Assembly: GCF_000011565.2 (NCBI RefSeq)
Contig: NC_005861.2
Location: 1,364,001 to 1,428,000 of the forward strand
Reading direction: 5' to 3'
From: Candidatus Protochlamydia amoebophila UWE25
GTDB lineage: Bacteria; Chlamydiota; Chlamydiia; Chlamydiales; Parachlamydiaceae
DNA: 64,000 nucleotides
The notes under the pieces are model-generated. The model was not told the DNA's origin. It saw nothing but the letters and a program-made list of their open reading frames with translations, and did no database searches. Position 1 is the stretch's first letter, and each line of letters starts with the position of its first letter. The position numbers and the translations under genes were made by a program. Positions 18,749 through 27,868 of this stretch are shown here, piece by piece.

Positions 18749-18784
18749 ATTCAGCATCGCTTAAATTCTGAGTCGATGCTGAAT
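18749..18784 (+). terminator. Hairpin after the cyclophilin gene
   Basis: An 11-bp perfect stem (attcagcatcg / cgatgctgaat) with a 14-nt loop starts 14 nt after the cyclophilin stop. The following sequence is only moderately T-rich, so it is a plausible but not textbook intrinsic terminator. Confidence 0.55.
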
Positions 18785-19174
18785 TAGAATGAATTTTCAA
18801 CTCATTGATCATGAAATTATCTTAAGATAGGAAATTTATTTTCAATTTTAACAAGTCTTTACACTTTTATGCTTCAAAATAGACATTTTTCAATCAAACA
18901 GAATGTTATCAAAAGAACTAAGAATTAGCTAAAACTAATTGTTTATTAAAGCTAGGAATTTGCTAACGTCAACGTATTGAAGAAGGGTTTTTACAAACTT
19001 AACGCTAACTTCAATAAAAACCTGAAGCTTTAGAGTATATTTTAAGTTTATTGTATAACTCTTGGAAAAGATTGTCATTTATGCAAATATAAACCATATA
19101 TTACAAATTTGAGTTATCAAAATTGTCATCATTATTTTTGATGATTACGATTGAATTAATTCTTAGGAGGTTAT
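18785..19174. other. Intergenic stretch, no gene seen
   Basis: AT-rich, no convincing open frame. The last bases include a consensus ribosome binding site (aggagg, 19163-19168) for the DsbA-like gene. Weak transposase-like words occur near 18970 but do not form a readable relic. Confidence 0.35.
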
Positions 19175-19849
19175 ATGAATTTTCACACATTCAAGTCTAT
19201 CGCCCTTCATTTTATATTCAGTTTCTTTCTTCTCATGAGTATAGGCTTAACAGCAAAGGAAGAAATTTGTGAAAAAAACTTAAAACAACGTATTGTCCTT
19301 GGTAAAAGTGATAGCCCTATCGAAATTTATATTGTCTCAGACTGGTTTTGCAGGTCTTGTAAAAAGTTAGAACCTAGATTAGAAAATCTGTATGATAAAT
19401 TTAAAAATAAAGCGGCATTTTATTTCATTGATTATCCAATCAATCGTCAAAGCTCTAATTTTTCTCCTTATCACCTCTCATTTTTGATTTTTGAAAAGAA
19501 AAACTATCTCAAAGCTCGCCAAGCCTTAATCTGTTTAACAAAAGAAAATCAAAAACCCACAGATTCTGACGTTGAAAAAATAGCTAAATGTAATAAGTTA
19601 AATTTTCAAGAACTTGCCTACGAAGATATTAGTAAGGGAATTGATTTTTTTGATTCAATTGTCAAAAAGTATCAAATCGACGCAACTCCCTCAGTGATCG
19701 TTGTCAATAAAAATAATAAGCAATTTGAAATTTTTAAAGGTGGGCAAGCAAAAGAAGAAGCAATTTCTGAAGCAATCGATGTTTTGGAAGGTAAAGCCAA
19801 ACCAAAAAAAAAGTCCTGGTTTAAAAGTATTTTTGGATTTTCAACCTAA
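19175..19849 (+). CDS. Exported DsbA/DsbG-like thioredoxin-fold protein
   Basis: A 224-residue thiol-disulfide oxidoreductase. A signal peptide covers residues ~1-27 (hydrophobic, ending G-L-T-A-K). The thioredoxin-fold domain has the redox motif W-F-C-R-S-C at ~57-62 and the cis-proline loop D-A-T-P-S near residue 170. The insert between them is helical, as in DsbA. The tail is basic and ends K-S-W-F-K-S-I-F-G-F-S-T. The ribosome binding site aggagg is optimal. Its last ~107 bp together with the following 74 bp are repeated at 26078-26258, where only the C-terminal 35 codons survive. Confidence 0.88.
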   Translation: MNFHTFKSIALHFIFSFFLLMSIGLTAKEEICEKNLKQRIVLGKSDSPIEIYIVSDWFCRSCKKLEPRLENLYDKFKNKAAFYFIDYPINRQSSNFSPYHLSFLIFEKKNYLKARQALICLTKENQKPTDSDVEKIAKCNKLNFQELAYEDISKGIDFFDSIVKKYQIDATPSVIVVNKNNKQFEIFKGGQAKEEAISEAIDVLEGKAKPKKKSWFKSIFGFST

Positions 19850-19923
19850 TGTTAATAAGGCCATGAGAAGCTAATCATGGTTGCTTTTGTTAACATCTTA
19901 ATGAATAATTATTTGTAATTGTT
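19743..19923. repeat. 181-bp direct repeat, left copy (island boundary)
   Basis: Matches 26078-26258 without gaps and with 7 mismatches by my count. It contains the last 35 codons of the DsbA-like gene plus 74 bp that, on the minus strand, encode the last residues of the FUSC protein (Q-L-Q-I-I-I-H then a stop, then D-V-N-K-S-N-H-D). In this copy the FUSC end has an in-frame stop, so the intact FUSC end is in the right copy while the intact dsbA-like end is here. Confidence 0.9.
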
Positions 19924-20004
19924 TATGGGGTACAAAAAATGTTTTCATTAAAAAACTTGATTAATCTGAATTATGGGTTTTTAAGCACTCACTAACAATA
20001 GTCA

Positions 20005-20770
20005 ATGTTCTACTAGGTTGTCGGATGGCTTCTTAGGTTGGTAAAAGCCTAAACGGCAATCCCGGTTCGGTTAATAATTAATTAAAAAAATTTCTGAGGT
20101 CCCTGTGGCGTGTTTACTCAATTTGGAAAATATTTTTCAATTGACCATTTACCGTTTTAACTTAGGGTTCGCTTTCTAAGAATTTTATCTGTCAACTTTA
20201 TTACCTTTTGTTTCCTATTCAAACTTATGACCGTCAATAATTCAAGGCCTTGTTTCTAAAAATCTCTTTGCAAGTTCTGCCGAAATATTTTCTTTATCAC
20301 TAAATAGCTTCCCAAAAATTCCTTTCGATAAGGTTTTGGTAACAAATACATCATCAACATTTCCAGAGTTAAACTGAAAAGTCAAAATTTCTCCTTTTTG
20401 ATTGATAATTAAATGCCATTTAAATCCGAAAAAACCATCCTAAGATTGTTTTCCCTTTTCTTTGCCAAACTTTTGAAAACTTTGTTCCTTTTCATGCGTT
20501 TATGATGGCAAACATCTATCCCTATAGAATTAATAAAAGCGATCTCTGTTATCTTGCCTCTTTTAGTTCATAGAAAAAGGATTTAAATGTTTGATCACTA
20601 GATCGATAAAATAAAATAATAATTGCTATCATCTCTGGAATCGATCATTTAAGTTGGGGCTCTCGCTTTGTTTTACCATGATTAAATTAGATGTTTATCC
20701 TATTTCAAATGGTATAAGTTTAGCTCGATAATTAGTATTCAACCAAACTAGACCAAAAAATCCATCCATC
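20005..20770 (-). pseudogene. IS982-family transposase relic inside the island
   Basis: Minus-strand frames carry most of an IS982-type transposase in order: a stretch resembling F-Y-R-S-S-D-Q-T-F-K-S-F-F; F-I-N-S-I-G-I-D-V-C-H-H-K-R; H-K-R-M-K-R-N-K-V-F-K-S-L-A; W-F-F-R-D-L-N-G (WFFG.KLH block); L-T-L-E-M-L (TPGNVDD block, frame-shifted); and finally V-N-G-Q-L-K-N-I-F-Q-I-E with R-H-R-D-L-R-N-F-F-N. Many frameshifts and stops are present. No terminal repeats found. It lies just inside the left 181-bp repeat. Confidence 0.65.
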
Positions 20771-21078
20771 GCTACTTTTTTATTAAATTTTTCTCCCCTA
20801 TGAAAAAACCCGCTTGCCTGAAATTTGTGTTAAATTAGAATTTTATTTTGCTTTTTTTTAAATCAATATTTATGTTCAAAAATAAAAAATCTTTAAAAGA
20901 CAAAGATTAATATAAAACGTCTAAGAACTTGCGCAAACCTAGCTAGACAAAAGATTGATTAATATATTGGTAATAGCTACTACAACCCGAATGATTACTT
21001 TTTAAGTCTAATCTGAGATTTTACAAATTAAGGATAAAAAAATTTAAATTTATTCATCAATAAATAAGGAAATTGATT

Positions 21079-23328
21079 ATGAATATCCAAGGATGGAATA
21101 TTATAGATGTTGCTCGAGAAATTTTCCCACAAGCTCAATGCGAAACGCGAGGGAATGAATGCTTTCTTACTTTACAACCAAATAGTCACGAAACGATTAA
21201 ATATACGCAAACTTTAAACGATATTTTTAGACAAAAACATGCCAATTCCAAATCAGTAAAAAAATTAAAATCTGTTTTTCAAAAATATCAATATAAAATT
21301 ATTCGTCTTGCAGAATTAGAACAAAAAATTTCTAAAACGATTGAAAAGTTACAGCGTTCACTCTTATCTTCACAAAACACCTCTTCGCAAACTTCATCTA
21401 CAAAAAAAATGGAAGAACTTTTAACAAAACCAGAGGCACGCCTACGAGCTAGTACCTTAGCAAGTCAAACAGCCCATGGTAAAAATGTCATTTTATTCAT
21501 CGGCACAACTGGATGCGGAAAATCGACGACGATGAATTATTTGGCTGGCTGCACGATGCAAAAAGTCGATCGCAAAGCAGCAGGCTTACCATTAGGGTCT
21601 AAAAAAAAAATTATCTTGGCTCAAAATCCTTTAACAAAAATTGGTTATAAGGATGACAAATCTCAAACAAGTTATCCTAAAATTTGTGATGATAATGATA
21701 ACAAATTTGCTTACTGTGATTGTCCAGGAATGGGTGATACTAAAGGAACTGAAGTTGAGATTTACAACGCTATTTGCATTAAAGAAATTACTGAGAAAGC
21801 AAGATCAGTCAAAGGAATCCTTTTTTTTATAGAATATTCTGATTTTAGTACTGGAAAAGGCCAAGGTATTTCAAACAATTTAAAATACCTCCAACTTCTT
21901 TTAAAAGACTTTAAGAAATACCAAAGAGCTATATTATTTCTGATTACTAAAGTTTTTGATGATGATGTCGATTTGCTAGGAATGAAAAAACAAATCCTTA
22001 AGCGAGTGAAAAAATTAGCTGATAGCAAAGAAGATCTCAAATTAGCCGAATTTTGCCAACAAATCATCGATTCAAACATTTTAAAAGATGAGCTAGGAGA
22101 AAGAGTATTGATTTGTGATCCTTGCGGTGCTACAGCTCTGCAAGAAAAAAACAAAATGCTTGCAACCATGCGAGATTTTTCTTCTTTTCAATCAACTACT
22201 AACAAACAGGACGCATTTGGTTATCCTCTCTCACAAAAAGCCGAGCTACATATTGAAAAAACTAAAACGTTTATTTTATCTAATGCAAGAAGTCATTTAT
22301 CAAAGCTTGAAGAAGCAACAAAAACGTATTGGCAAAAACGTTCAATTCCACGGTCTGTCGAAAACTTAAAAGTCTGTTGCGAAGAAATTACTTGCTGGCT
22401 TGAAGAGCTAGAAACTCCGACTTTCGCTAAAATTGCTCTAGGAACCTCTTATTTACAAGTCTCTCAAACATTAACGGATCATTTAAAACAATGTGTAATT
22501 TATTGGGAAAAGTTGAAAGAAATTTATCCTCCAAAAAATAAAGAAGAAGAAGAGACTTATCAACTTGATGTCTGTTTAGAAGAAGATTTGAAAAAATTTG
22601 TAGTTCATTTACGATCAATACAAGAAAATATTATGCATTATGCCAATCTAGAAGCGCTTTCAAAAGCATTAGAAGCATATGAAATACAAAAAGATCTGGC
22701 AAGTTGGCGTCAAAAATTACAAATAGATAAACTGGATGATTTGACTTTAGATCAATACCTTAAAATAGACGGTGCACTTGGATGTCCTATTCCTTTTCGT
22801 AAGCAACTTGAAGAAATCATCATATCAGAAAATAGCCAAATTAAATTAAAAGAGATCAAAGATGTTTTAACACTTCATCTTCTTAATCCTTTCAAGGTTG
22901 ACAAAATTGATAAACGTATTGAAGTCAATGCCAGTATCCCATGCGTTGCTTTTTCATCAATTCTTAAAGAAGTTGAAAGCCATTTTCAAACATCTCAAGC
23001 ACAAGCAGAACTAATCATATCTGTAAACAAGTCGAAAGAAGCGACTCTTTATCTTGATTGTGATTTAACAGGAAAAGAATTAACTGGTATCAAAGGAAGA
23101 ACTGTCATCATCAATGCTGCCATAATCAAAGTCATTCCTTCCGAGACTAAAAAAGAATACAAAATAGCTTTAAGCGGCACTTGGCTGAGACCTGGATCTA
23201 TTTTATTTAACGGTCAACTAGTAGGTACAGAAAAAATCAAAGATAATTGCTTGTTTCTTTACTCTCAAACAGAAACTGATAATGTTGATCATCCCGTGCG
23301 TTTGATTGGCTACGAGTGGCGTTCTTAA
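21079..23328 (+). CDS. AIG1/septin-like P-loop GTPase, first gene of island operon
   Basis: A 749-residue predicted GTPase. G1/Walker A is G-T-T-G-C-G-K-S-T (residues ~142-150), preceded by hydrophobic V-I-L-F-I. G3 is D-C-P-G-M-G-D (~214-220). G4 is degenerate (L-I-T-K-V-F-D, ~288-294). The CPGMGDT-type switch recalls AIG1/GIMAP, septin and TOC GTPases. Residues 1-120 are helical with a coiled-coil-like segment. The region after ~400 is helical to ~600 and then mixed, with no named domain. I chose the ATG at 21079 because aagga sits 8 nt upstream. Two paralogous genes follow at 68 and 33 nt on the same strand, each with a good ribosome binding site. GTPase is well supported; its role is unknown. 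Confidence 0.82.
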   Translation: MNIQGWNIIDVAREIFPQAQCETRGNECFLTLQPNSHETIKYTQTLNDIFRQKHANSKSVKKLKSVFQKYQYKIIRLAELEQKISKTIEKLQRSLLSSQNTSSQTSSTKKMEELLTKPEARLRASTLASQTAHGKNVILFIGTTGCGKSTTMNYLAGCTMQKVDRKAAGLPLGSKKKIILAQNPLTKIGYKDDKSQTSYPKICDDNDNKFAYCDCPGMGDTKGTEVEIYNAICIKEITEKARSVKGILFFIEYSDFSTGKGQGISNNLKYLQLLLKDFKKYQRAILFLITKVFDDDVDLLGMKKQILKRVKKLADSKEDLKLAEFCQQIIDSNILKDELGERVLICDPCGATALQEKNKMLATMRDFSSFQSTTNKQDAFGYPLSQKAELHIEKTKTFILSNARSHLSKLEEATKTYWQKRSIPRSVENLKVCCEEITCWLEELETPTFAKIALGTSYLQVSQTLTDHLKQCVIYWEKLKEIYPPKNKEEEETYQLDVCLEEDLKKFVVHLRSIQENIMHYANLEALSKALEAYEIQKDLASWRQKLQIDKLDDLTLDQYLKIDGALGCPIPFRKQLEEIIISENSQIKLKEIKDVLTLHLLNPFKVDKIDKRIEVNASIPCVAFSSILKEVESHFQTSQAQAELIISVNKSKEATLYLDCDLTGKELTGIKGRTVIINAAIIKVIPSETKKEYKIALSGTWLRPGSILFNGQLVGTEKIKDNCLFLYSQTETDNVDHPVRLIGYEWRS

Positions 23329-23396
23329 AAAGGTATAGCCAGTACCATAAAATTAACTAAAACTAATCTTAATCAAAAATTTATAAAGGAATATGT

Positions 23397-24638
23397 ATGA
23401 ATTCTTATACCTCTCTTGAAAGTAGTTTAGATTACTGTTTACACTACATTGATCAAGTTCTCATAGAACAAAAAAAAATGGTGGCAGATGGCCTAATAAA
23501 CAAAAAAACACAAGGCTCTCTTCGCGTTCGTTTGATGGTGGAAAACGCAAAAACTGCTTTTAACAACGTGGTTTCTATCGAACAATTAGACGCAGAAAAT
23601 CAGCAAATAATTGAAAAAATACAAAAATTGGCACTTCAATTGAAGCCACCTGAACAACTATCCCTCTTACAAGAACAAGAATGTTATACATTAATCAATC
23701 ATTTGCCCTTTGAAATCGATTATCCCTCTTTAAGAAGCGCTTTCCCTTTTCTTGTTTTGCGATCAAATATTAAAGAACAAGATCGTTTAATTCAGCTTAA
23801 ATTTTCAGGCCATTTTAAAGGTATACAACAACCAATCATTAAATTTAATGATCAAACGCATCAGGTAAAAATTGTTTCGGATCATCAACTATCTCTTGAC
23901 CTTAAACCTTCCGACATATTTGGATCTTCTCGATTAACGGCAAAAACGCTCACTTTTTGTGAAGGAGAGCTACAAGTTCCTTGGAAAGGGAAAAATCAGA
24001 AAGAATTTCGAGCTTCGTTTAAAGTTCTACTAGGTATTTTGCCTTCCACAGTTGGAACACTTACCTTATCCTATACTACAAAAAAAATTGTCACTCAATC
24101 AATAAGGCGAGAGCATCCTCATGCTATTTGTTCTCGGACATGCTGTGGAAATAACGATCAACTTGAAAAAGGTCAATTTAAAACTTTGACTACTCAAGGT
24201 GATGCGGGTTGGTGGGTAGATCCTGGGACAATTCAAGTTCATGTCACGGCTGCACATGGTGAGCGGCATGGACCTCGCAATACCAGTTTAGCCATCGATA
24301 AGCGCACGATCTCTTGGGAAGCTAGAACTATTCATAAAGCAGTGGGAACATCCGGTTGGTTTGATTTCGCTGTGACTTTCAATCAATCTCAAGAAAGCCG
24401 AACTAATGCTACGCATTCTTTTACTTTAAATTGGGATGCAAAAGTAACGCATTTGTGTCCACCAGAACCAGAAGAAATTGATTATTGGAAGGCAACTTTT
24501 GAAACCTTCAATGGGGAAAAGTATGATTATTATCCCTCTACTTCTCAATCAGAAAAATTTCCCTATTTAACTGTAAAACTTGTAGAAAAACAATTTGAAT
24601 TTATAACAACAATTCCTGAAGAGCTAAAAGATATTTAA
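23397..24638 (+). CDS. Island operon protein 2, unknown family, paralogue of the next gene
   Basis: 413 residues, no signal peptide or membrane segment. Residues 1-100 are helical; the rest appears beta-rich. Conserved with the next protein are G-E-L-Q-V-P-W-K (~195), F-K-V-L-L-G-I-L-P with G-T-L-T-L-S-Y-T (~215-235), D-A-G-W-W-V-D-P-G-T (~270) and G-E-R-H-G-P-R. Then come T-S-G-W-F-D-F and a C-terminal W-K-A-T-F domain. The cysteine-rich C-S-R-T-C-C-G-N-N segment (~245) is specific to this copy. A ribosome binding site (aaagga) precedes the ATG. No homologue is known to me; it probably partners with the GTPase. Confidence 0.78.
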   Translation: MNSYTSLESSLDYCLHYIDQVLIEQKKMVADGLINKKTQGSLRVRLMVENAKTAFNNVVSIEQLDAENQQIIEKIQKLALQLKPPEQLSLLQEQECYTLINHLPFEIDYPSLRSAFPFLVLRSNIKEQDRLIQLKFSGHFKGIQQPIIKFNDQTHQVKIVSDHQLSLDLKPSDIFGSSRLTAKTLTFCEGELQVPWKGKNQKEFRASFKVLLGILPSTVGTLTLSYTTKKIVTQSIRREHPHAICSRTCCGNNDQLEKGQFKTLTTQGDAGWWVDPGTIQVHVTAAHGERHGPRNTSLAIDKRTISWEARTIHKAVGTSGWFDFAVTFNQSQESRTNATHSFTLNWDAKVTHLCPPEPEEIDYWKATFETFNGEKYDYYPSTSQSEKFPYLTVKLVEKQFEFITTIPEELKDI

Positions 24639-24671
24639 AGATTGTCTTAATTAAAAAGGAGGATATGAATT

Positions 24672-25904
24672 ATGGATCCCATTCTTGGAGCAGGAACAGG
24701 CGCCCTATTAAATCAATTGTTTAATCGCGTTGATCAATCCATTGATCGAGCTAAAAATGCGGGTTTGGCTCTAGAGATGGAGGCAGGCTTTCAGGTTAGA
24801 AAAACAATTGAGAAAACACAAGTGGCTTATGCTGAGGTAATGAATCAAACTTTAGATCGAGTTGATCAAACTCTTGCAAACCAAATAAACGATATAAAAA
24901 ATTTGGTTTTGGATCTAGAACAAAAAAATAAACGTACCATGCAAGAGATTGCCAGTCAGGCGCAAACGATTGCTAATACACTCCCCTTTCATAATGACCG
25001 CCCTCAAGTTACTTCTTACACCCCATCGTATATTCAAAGATTACCAGGTGATTCTCGCCCCATATATATTAATATTAAAGGCAATTTTGAACATGCAGCT
25101 GAGCCCGGTTACCAACCTCAGCTTACTTTTCATAAACAAACTTTTTCTCCTTGCATAGTCACAGGACAAAAATTAGAATTTCACGTTCCATTTAACACAG
25201 TATTTCCTACTTTAGCTTCTCATACTTTTACTTATGTTGAAGGTGAATTAAATATTCCCTGGAAAACAACATGGTTAAAGATGCCACAAAAAGTTCAAAA
25301 TGTTTTTCGATTAACAATTGGTGCACTCCCAACTTCACCAGGCACTATTACCTTAGACTATACGCTGGATGTTTCAAAAAAAATTGAAAAAATAAAGTCA
25401 CAAATTGATTTTCTATCTTCGTGTTCGGATGCAGGAAATGAGGACAAAAAAGATTATCAGTTTACGCTTTATGCAGATACGGGCTGGAATATTGAGCCAG
25501 GGACAACCAAAGTAAGAGAAGTCAGAGGAGCCGGAAGGCGCAGTGGACCTTACCTTGTCAGCGACCAAGATGATCGAGCCGTTATCAGAGCAACAACAAT
25601 AAAAAACACTGTGGATATAGGAGGAAAAGAATCTGGATGGATGGAAATTGAAACTTCTTTCACACAATCAAAAATAGAAATAGTTCCTGAACCCCACACA
25701 AAACGCTTAGATCTTAAGTGGGGAGAAAAACGAATTTTTAATTATCCTCTTGGCAAATGGAAAGTAACTTTAGTGGATTTAGAAAATAAAACGTTGGAAT
25801 TTCAAGGACCGGATATTTCTTCTTCACCTTATATCAAAATTTTAAGGGAAGGGACAGGCTTTGCTATCCTAGTTACTCCTCCTCAAGATATTCAAGATTT
25901 TTAA
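24672..25904 (+). CDS. Island operon protein 3, unknown family, paralogue of the previous gene
   Basis: 410 residues. The N-terminal ~110 residues form an amphipathic helical/coiled-coil segment containing a short Gly/Ala-rich start (G-A-G-T-G-A-L-L). The remainder is beta-rich and collinear with the preceding protein: G-E-L-N-I-P-W-K, I-G-A-L-P with G-T-I-T-L-D-Y-T, D-T-G-W-N-I-E-P-G-T, G-R-R-S-G-P and E-S-G-W-M-E-I, then a C-terminal W-K-V-T-L domain. The Cys-rich insert of the paralogue is reduced to C-S-D-A-G-N-E. A strong aaggagg lies upstream. The downstream boundary of the island comes 173 bp after its stop. Confidence 0.78.
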   Translation: MDPILGAGTGALLNQLFNRVDQSIDRAKNAGLALEMEAGFQVRKTIEKTQVAYAEVMNQTLDRVDQTLANQINDIKNLVLDLEQKNKRTMQEIASQAQTIANTLPFHNDRPQVTSYTPSYIQRLPGDSRPIYINIKGNFEHAAEPGYQPQLTFHKQTFSPCIVTGQKLEFHVPFNTVFPTLASHTFTYVEGELNIPWKTTWLKMPQKVQNVFRLTIGALPTSPGTITLDYTLDVSKKIEKIKSQIDFLSSCSDAGNEDKKDYQFTLYADTGWNIEPGTTKVREVRGAGRRSGPYLVSDQDDRAVIRATTIKNTVDIGGKESGWMEIETSFTQSKIEIVPEPHTKRLDLKWGEKRIFNYPLGKWKVTLVDLENKTLEFQGPDISSSPYIKILREGTGFAILVTPPQDIQDF

Positions 25905-26077
25905 TATTAATTTATAAAAAAAGTATAGGGAGCTTTTAAAATTTTTACTTTAAAAAAATTAAAAGCTCCATATATACATATTTGACAAAGAAAAACTCAA
26001 GCTTGATAATCAGAAAATAGTCAATAGCAATCAGTTAAATCTTCAGGATTTTTCTCCTTTTGAAGCACCTAAAAATA

Positions 26078-26258
26078 GGCAAGCAAAAGAAGAGGCAATT
26101 TCTGAAGCAATCGATGTTTTGGAAGGTAAAGCTAAACCGAAAAAGAAGTCCTGGTTTAAAAGTATTTTTGGATTTTCAACCTAATGTTAATAAGGCCATG
26201 AGAAGCTAATCATGGTTGCTTTTGTTAACACCTTGATGAATAATCATTTGTAATTGTT
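26078..26258. repeat. 181-bp direct repeat, right copy (island boundary)
   Basis: Gapless copy of 19743-19923 (offset 6335). Its first part encodes an orphan tail of the DsbA-like protein (Q-A-K-E-E-A-I-S-E-A to G-F-S-T, stop at 26180-26182) without any upstream gene. Its last part is the true 3' end of the FUSC gene. The pair brackets exactly the IS982 relic and the GTPase operon. Confidence 0.9.
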
Positions 26259-27324
26259 GCAATTCATCCAAAATCGATTTCAAATTATAGAAAAAAACAA
26301 AATAAGTCTCCACTCGATCAAGACTGTATTTTTTTGTGTTTTTTGTTTCTCTAAAACGAACAAGTTGGTTGTTCAACGCCTCTTGTAATAAGGGAATTTG
26401 AGAATAGTTATACTGCGTATCGCCTGTTTTCAAATTCTCCGACAAATCTTTCAATATGAAATCAATTTGTTCATTCAAATGACAAACTTCTCTTTTTAAT
26501 TCTTCATCAAAAATCTCTTCCAATACAGAATTAAAAACTTTTTTTAAATCTTTTACATTTCCCCAAAGTCTCTCCAAAGCTCTTAACAAGTCCACCCAAA
26601 GAGTAACAGGAGAAAATCCAACAAATAATTCAATTTTTGATTCTTCCAAATTTACATGAATTTGGTTAAATGTTTGGTCAACATCGTTTAAAAGACTTTT
26701 TAAAATTGCATCACTTTTATTTAAATGATCAGCCGAAACTACAATGTATTCATAAGCTTGTCTAATTTGATTGAGAACATCTGACATTTGTTTTTGCATA
26801 ACTGTGAATGCTTGTGATGGCCAAACAGCTTTAGCAATAAAGACCGCTACCCCCAATCCAATGCAAGTATCTAAAAAACGGTAAAAAGCATAAGCCCAAG
26901 GACTCAGGGTAGGATGCATTCCCCAAGGAATGATAATAACTGCCACTGATAAACAAGCCATTCGATAGCTCTCTTTTAACCCGCATAAAAAACTGATTAT
27001 CGAGGTAGTAAAAACAGCCATTCCTAAAACAAAAGGATGAGCTCCCCATTGAGAGGCGAAAAAAGCCCCTATCGCTGATCCCACTAAGACTCCAAAAAAT
27101 CGATTCCAAATTGCTTTATATGTCCCTCCTAAAGTGGGCAACGAAGCGAAAATAGAGGCGATGACACACCATAGCCCGCTTGTAAAAATATCAGGATGTT
27201 TAATATATCGATCTAACTCATGGCAAACATATAAACTGGTTAAAGCAGCTAAACTGATTTTAAAAGATAATTTAAAATTGATCTGATTTAAGTGGGTTTT
27301 CCAGCTATTTTGAATTTTTTGCAT
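26206..27324 (-). CDS. FUSC family (fusaric-acid-resistance-like) inner-membrane protein
   Basis: 372 residues. The N-terminal half has about six transmembrane segments (residues ~18-170) including G-L-W-C-V-I-A-S-I-F-A-S-L-P-T-L-G-G-T-Y and R-F-F-G-V-L-V-G-S-A-I-G, typical of the FUSC/ArAE efflux group. The C-terminal half is soluble and helical. It probably exports aromatic or related compounds, or is a structural membrane protein; substrate unknown. It is convergent with the island. Its last 53 bp are within the right 181-bp repeat, and a mutated copy of those codons remains at 19871-19923, next to the DsbA-like gene. This suggests that the DsbA-like and FUSC genes once lay tail to tail. 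Confidence 0.85.
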   Translation of the reverse strand: MQKIQNSWKTHLNQINFKLSFKISLAALTSLYVCHELDRYIKHPDIFTSGLWCVIASIFASLPTLGGTYKAIWNRFFGVLVGSAIGAFFASQWGAHPFVLGMAVFTTSIISFLCGLKESYRMACLSVAVIIIPWGMHPTLSPWAYAFYRFLDTCIGLGVAVFIAKAVWPSQAFTVMQKQMSDVLNQIRQAYEYIVVSADHLNKSDAILKSLLNDVDQTFNQIHVNLEESKIELFVGFSPVTLWVDLLRALERLWGNVKDLKKVFNSVLEEIFDEELKREVCHLNEQIDFILKDLSENLKTGDTQYNYSQIPLLQEALNNQLVRFRETKNTKKYSLDRVETYFVFFYNLKSILDELQQLQMIIHQGVNKSNHD

Positions 27325-27564
27325 GATTTATCTCAAAAGTTTAAAAAGGTTAAGCTTGCTTCGCTATGATATGAAGATTATTTGAAATAAAAATTCCCTA
27401 TTTACTTGCTTCCTGTTTTTCCTTACAGCTTTTCTAATTTCCTCAAAATATTACATTCAGCTCAAATACAATGTAACTGAGGATGACTTATTTGTTTTTT
27501 TATTCCCCAATAAATTGTAATTTGTATAATTGAAAGTAGATCTCTCTTTCTTTTTAGGTATCAA

Positions 27565-27750
27565 ATGGATAATCCAAACAATTTTAAGCAAAAACTTTTG
27601 GCCCTAAAAAAATCTAAAAAAATTCCTGTAGTAAAACAATCTAGCCAGGCAGAGTTGACAATAGAAGAAATGGGTAAAAGAATCGCTAAATCCAAAAAGC
27701 CCAAAGTACACTCTTTTTCCAATCCTGTAAACGGCAACACATTATATTAA
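27565..27750 (+). CDS. Small basic protein of unknown function
   Basis: 61 residues, Lys-rich (L-K-K-S-K-K-I near residue 15 and A-K-S-K-K-P-K near 48), no membrane segment. Its stop codon lies exactly where an IS982-type element inserted. The target duplication attatatta covers the last codons, and both the present sequence (ending T-L-Y, TAA) and the reconstructed empty site (T-L-Y, TAG) give the same protein end. The ribosome binding site is weak. No family is recognised. Confidence 0.5.
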   Translation: MDNPNNFKQKLLALKKSKKIPVVKQSSQAELTIEEMGKRIAKSKKPKVHSFSNPVNGNTLY

Positions 27751-27751
27751 C

Positions 27752-27767
27752 GCCAGTTTAACGTAAG
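27752..27767 (+). repeat. Left terminal inverted repeat of IS982-type element
   Basis: 16 bp, gccagtttaacgtaag, perfect reverse complement of 34119-34134. It sits ~100 bp before the transposase ATG and directly after the 9-bp flanking repeat attatatta plus two bases. Confidence 0.7.
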
Positions 27768-27868
27768 CTATCTTCGGGCTATATTCTGAAGGATCTTTGT
27801 TGAAAAAAGGCCTCTTTTCTGTTAGAAGATTTTGTTTTCCAGAACAAAAACTAAGGAAAAAGGCCAAA

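Noticed and set aside
21762-22169. 135-codon minus-strand frame
   Set aside because: Lies within the GTPase domain, whose motifs are on the plus strand.
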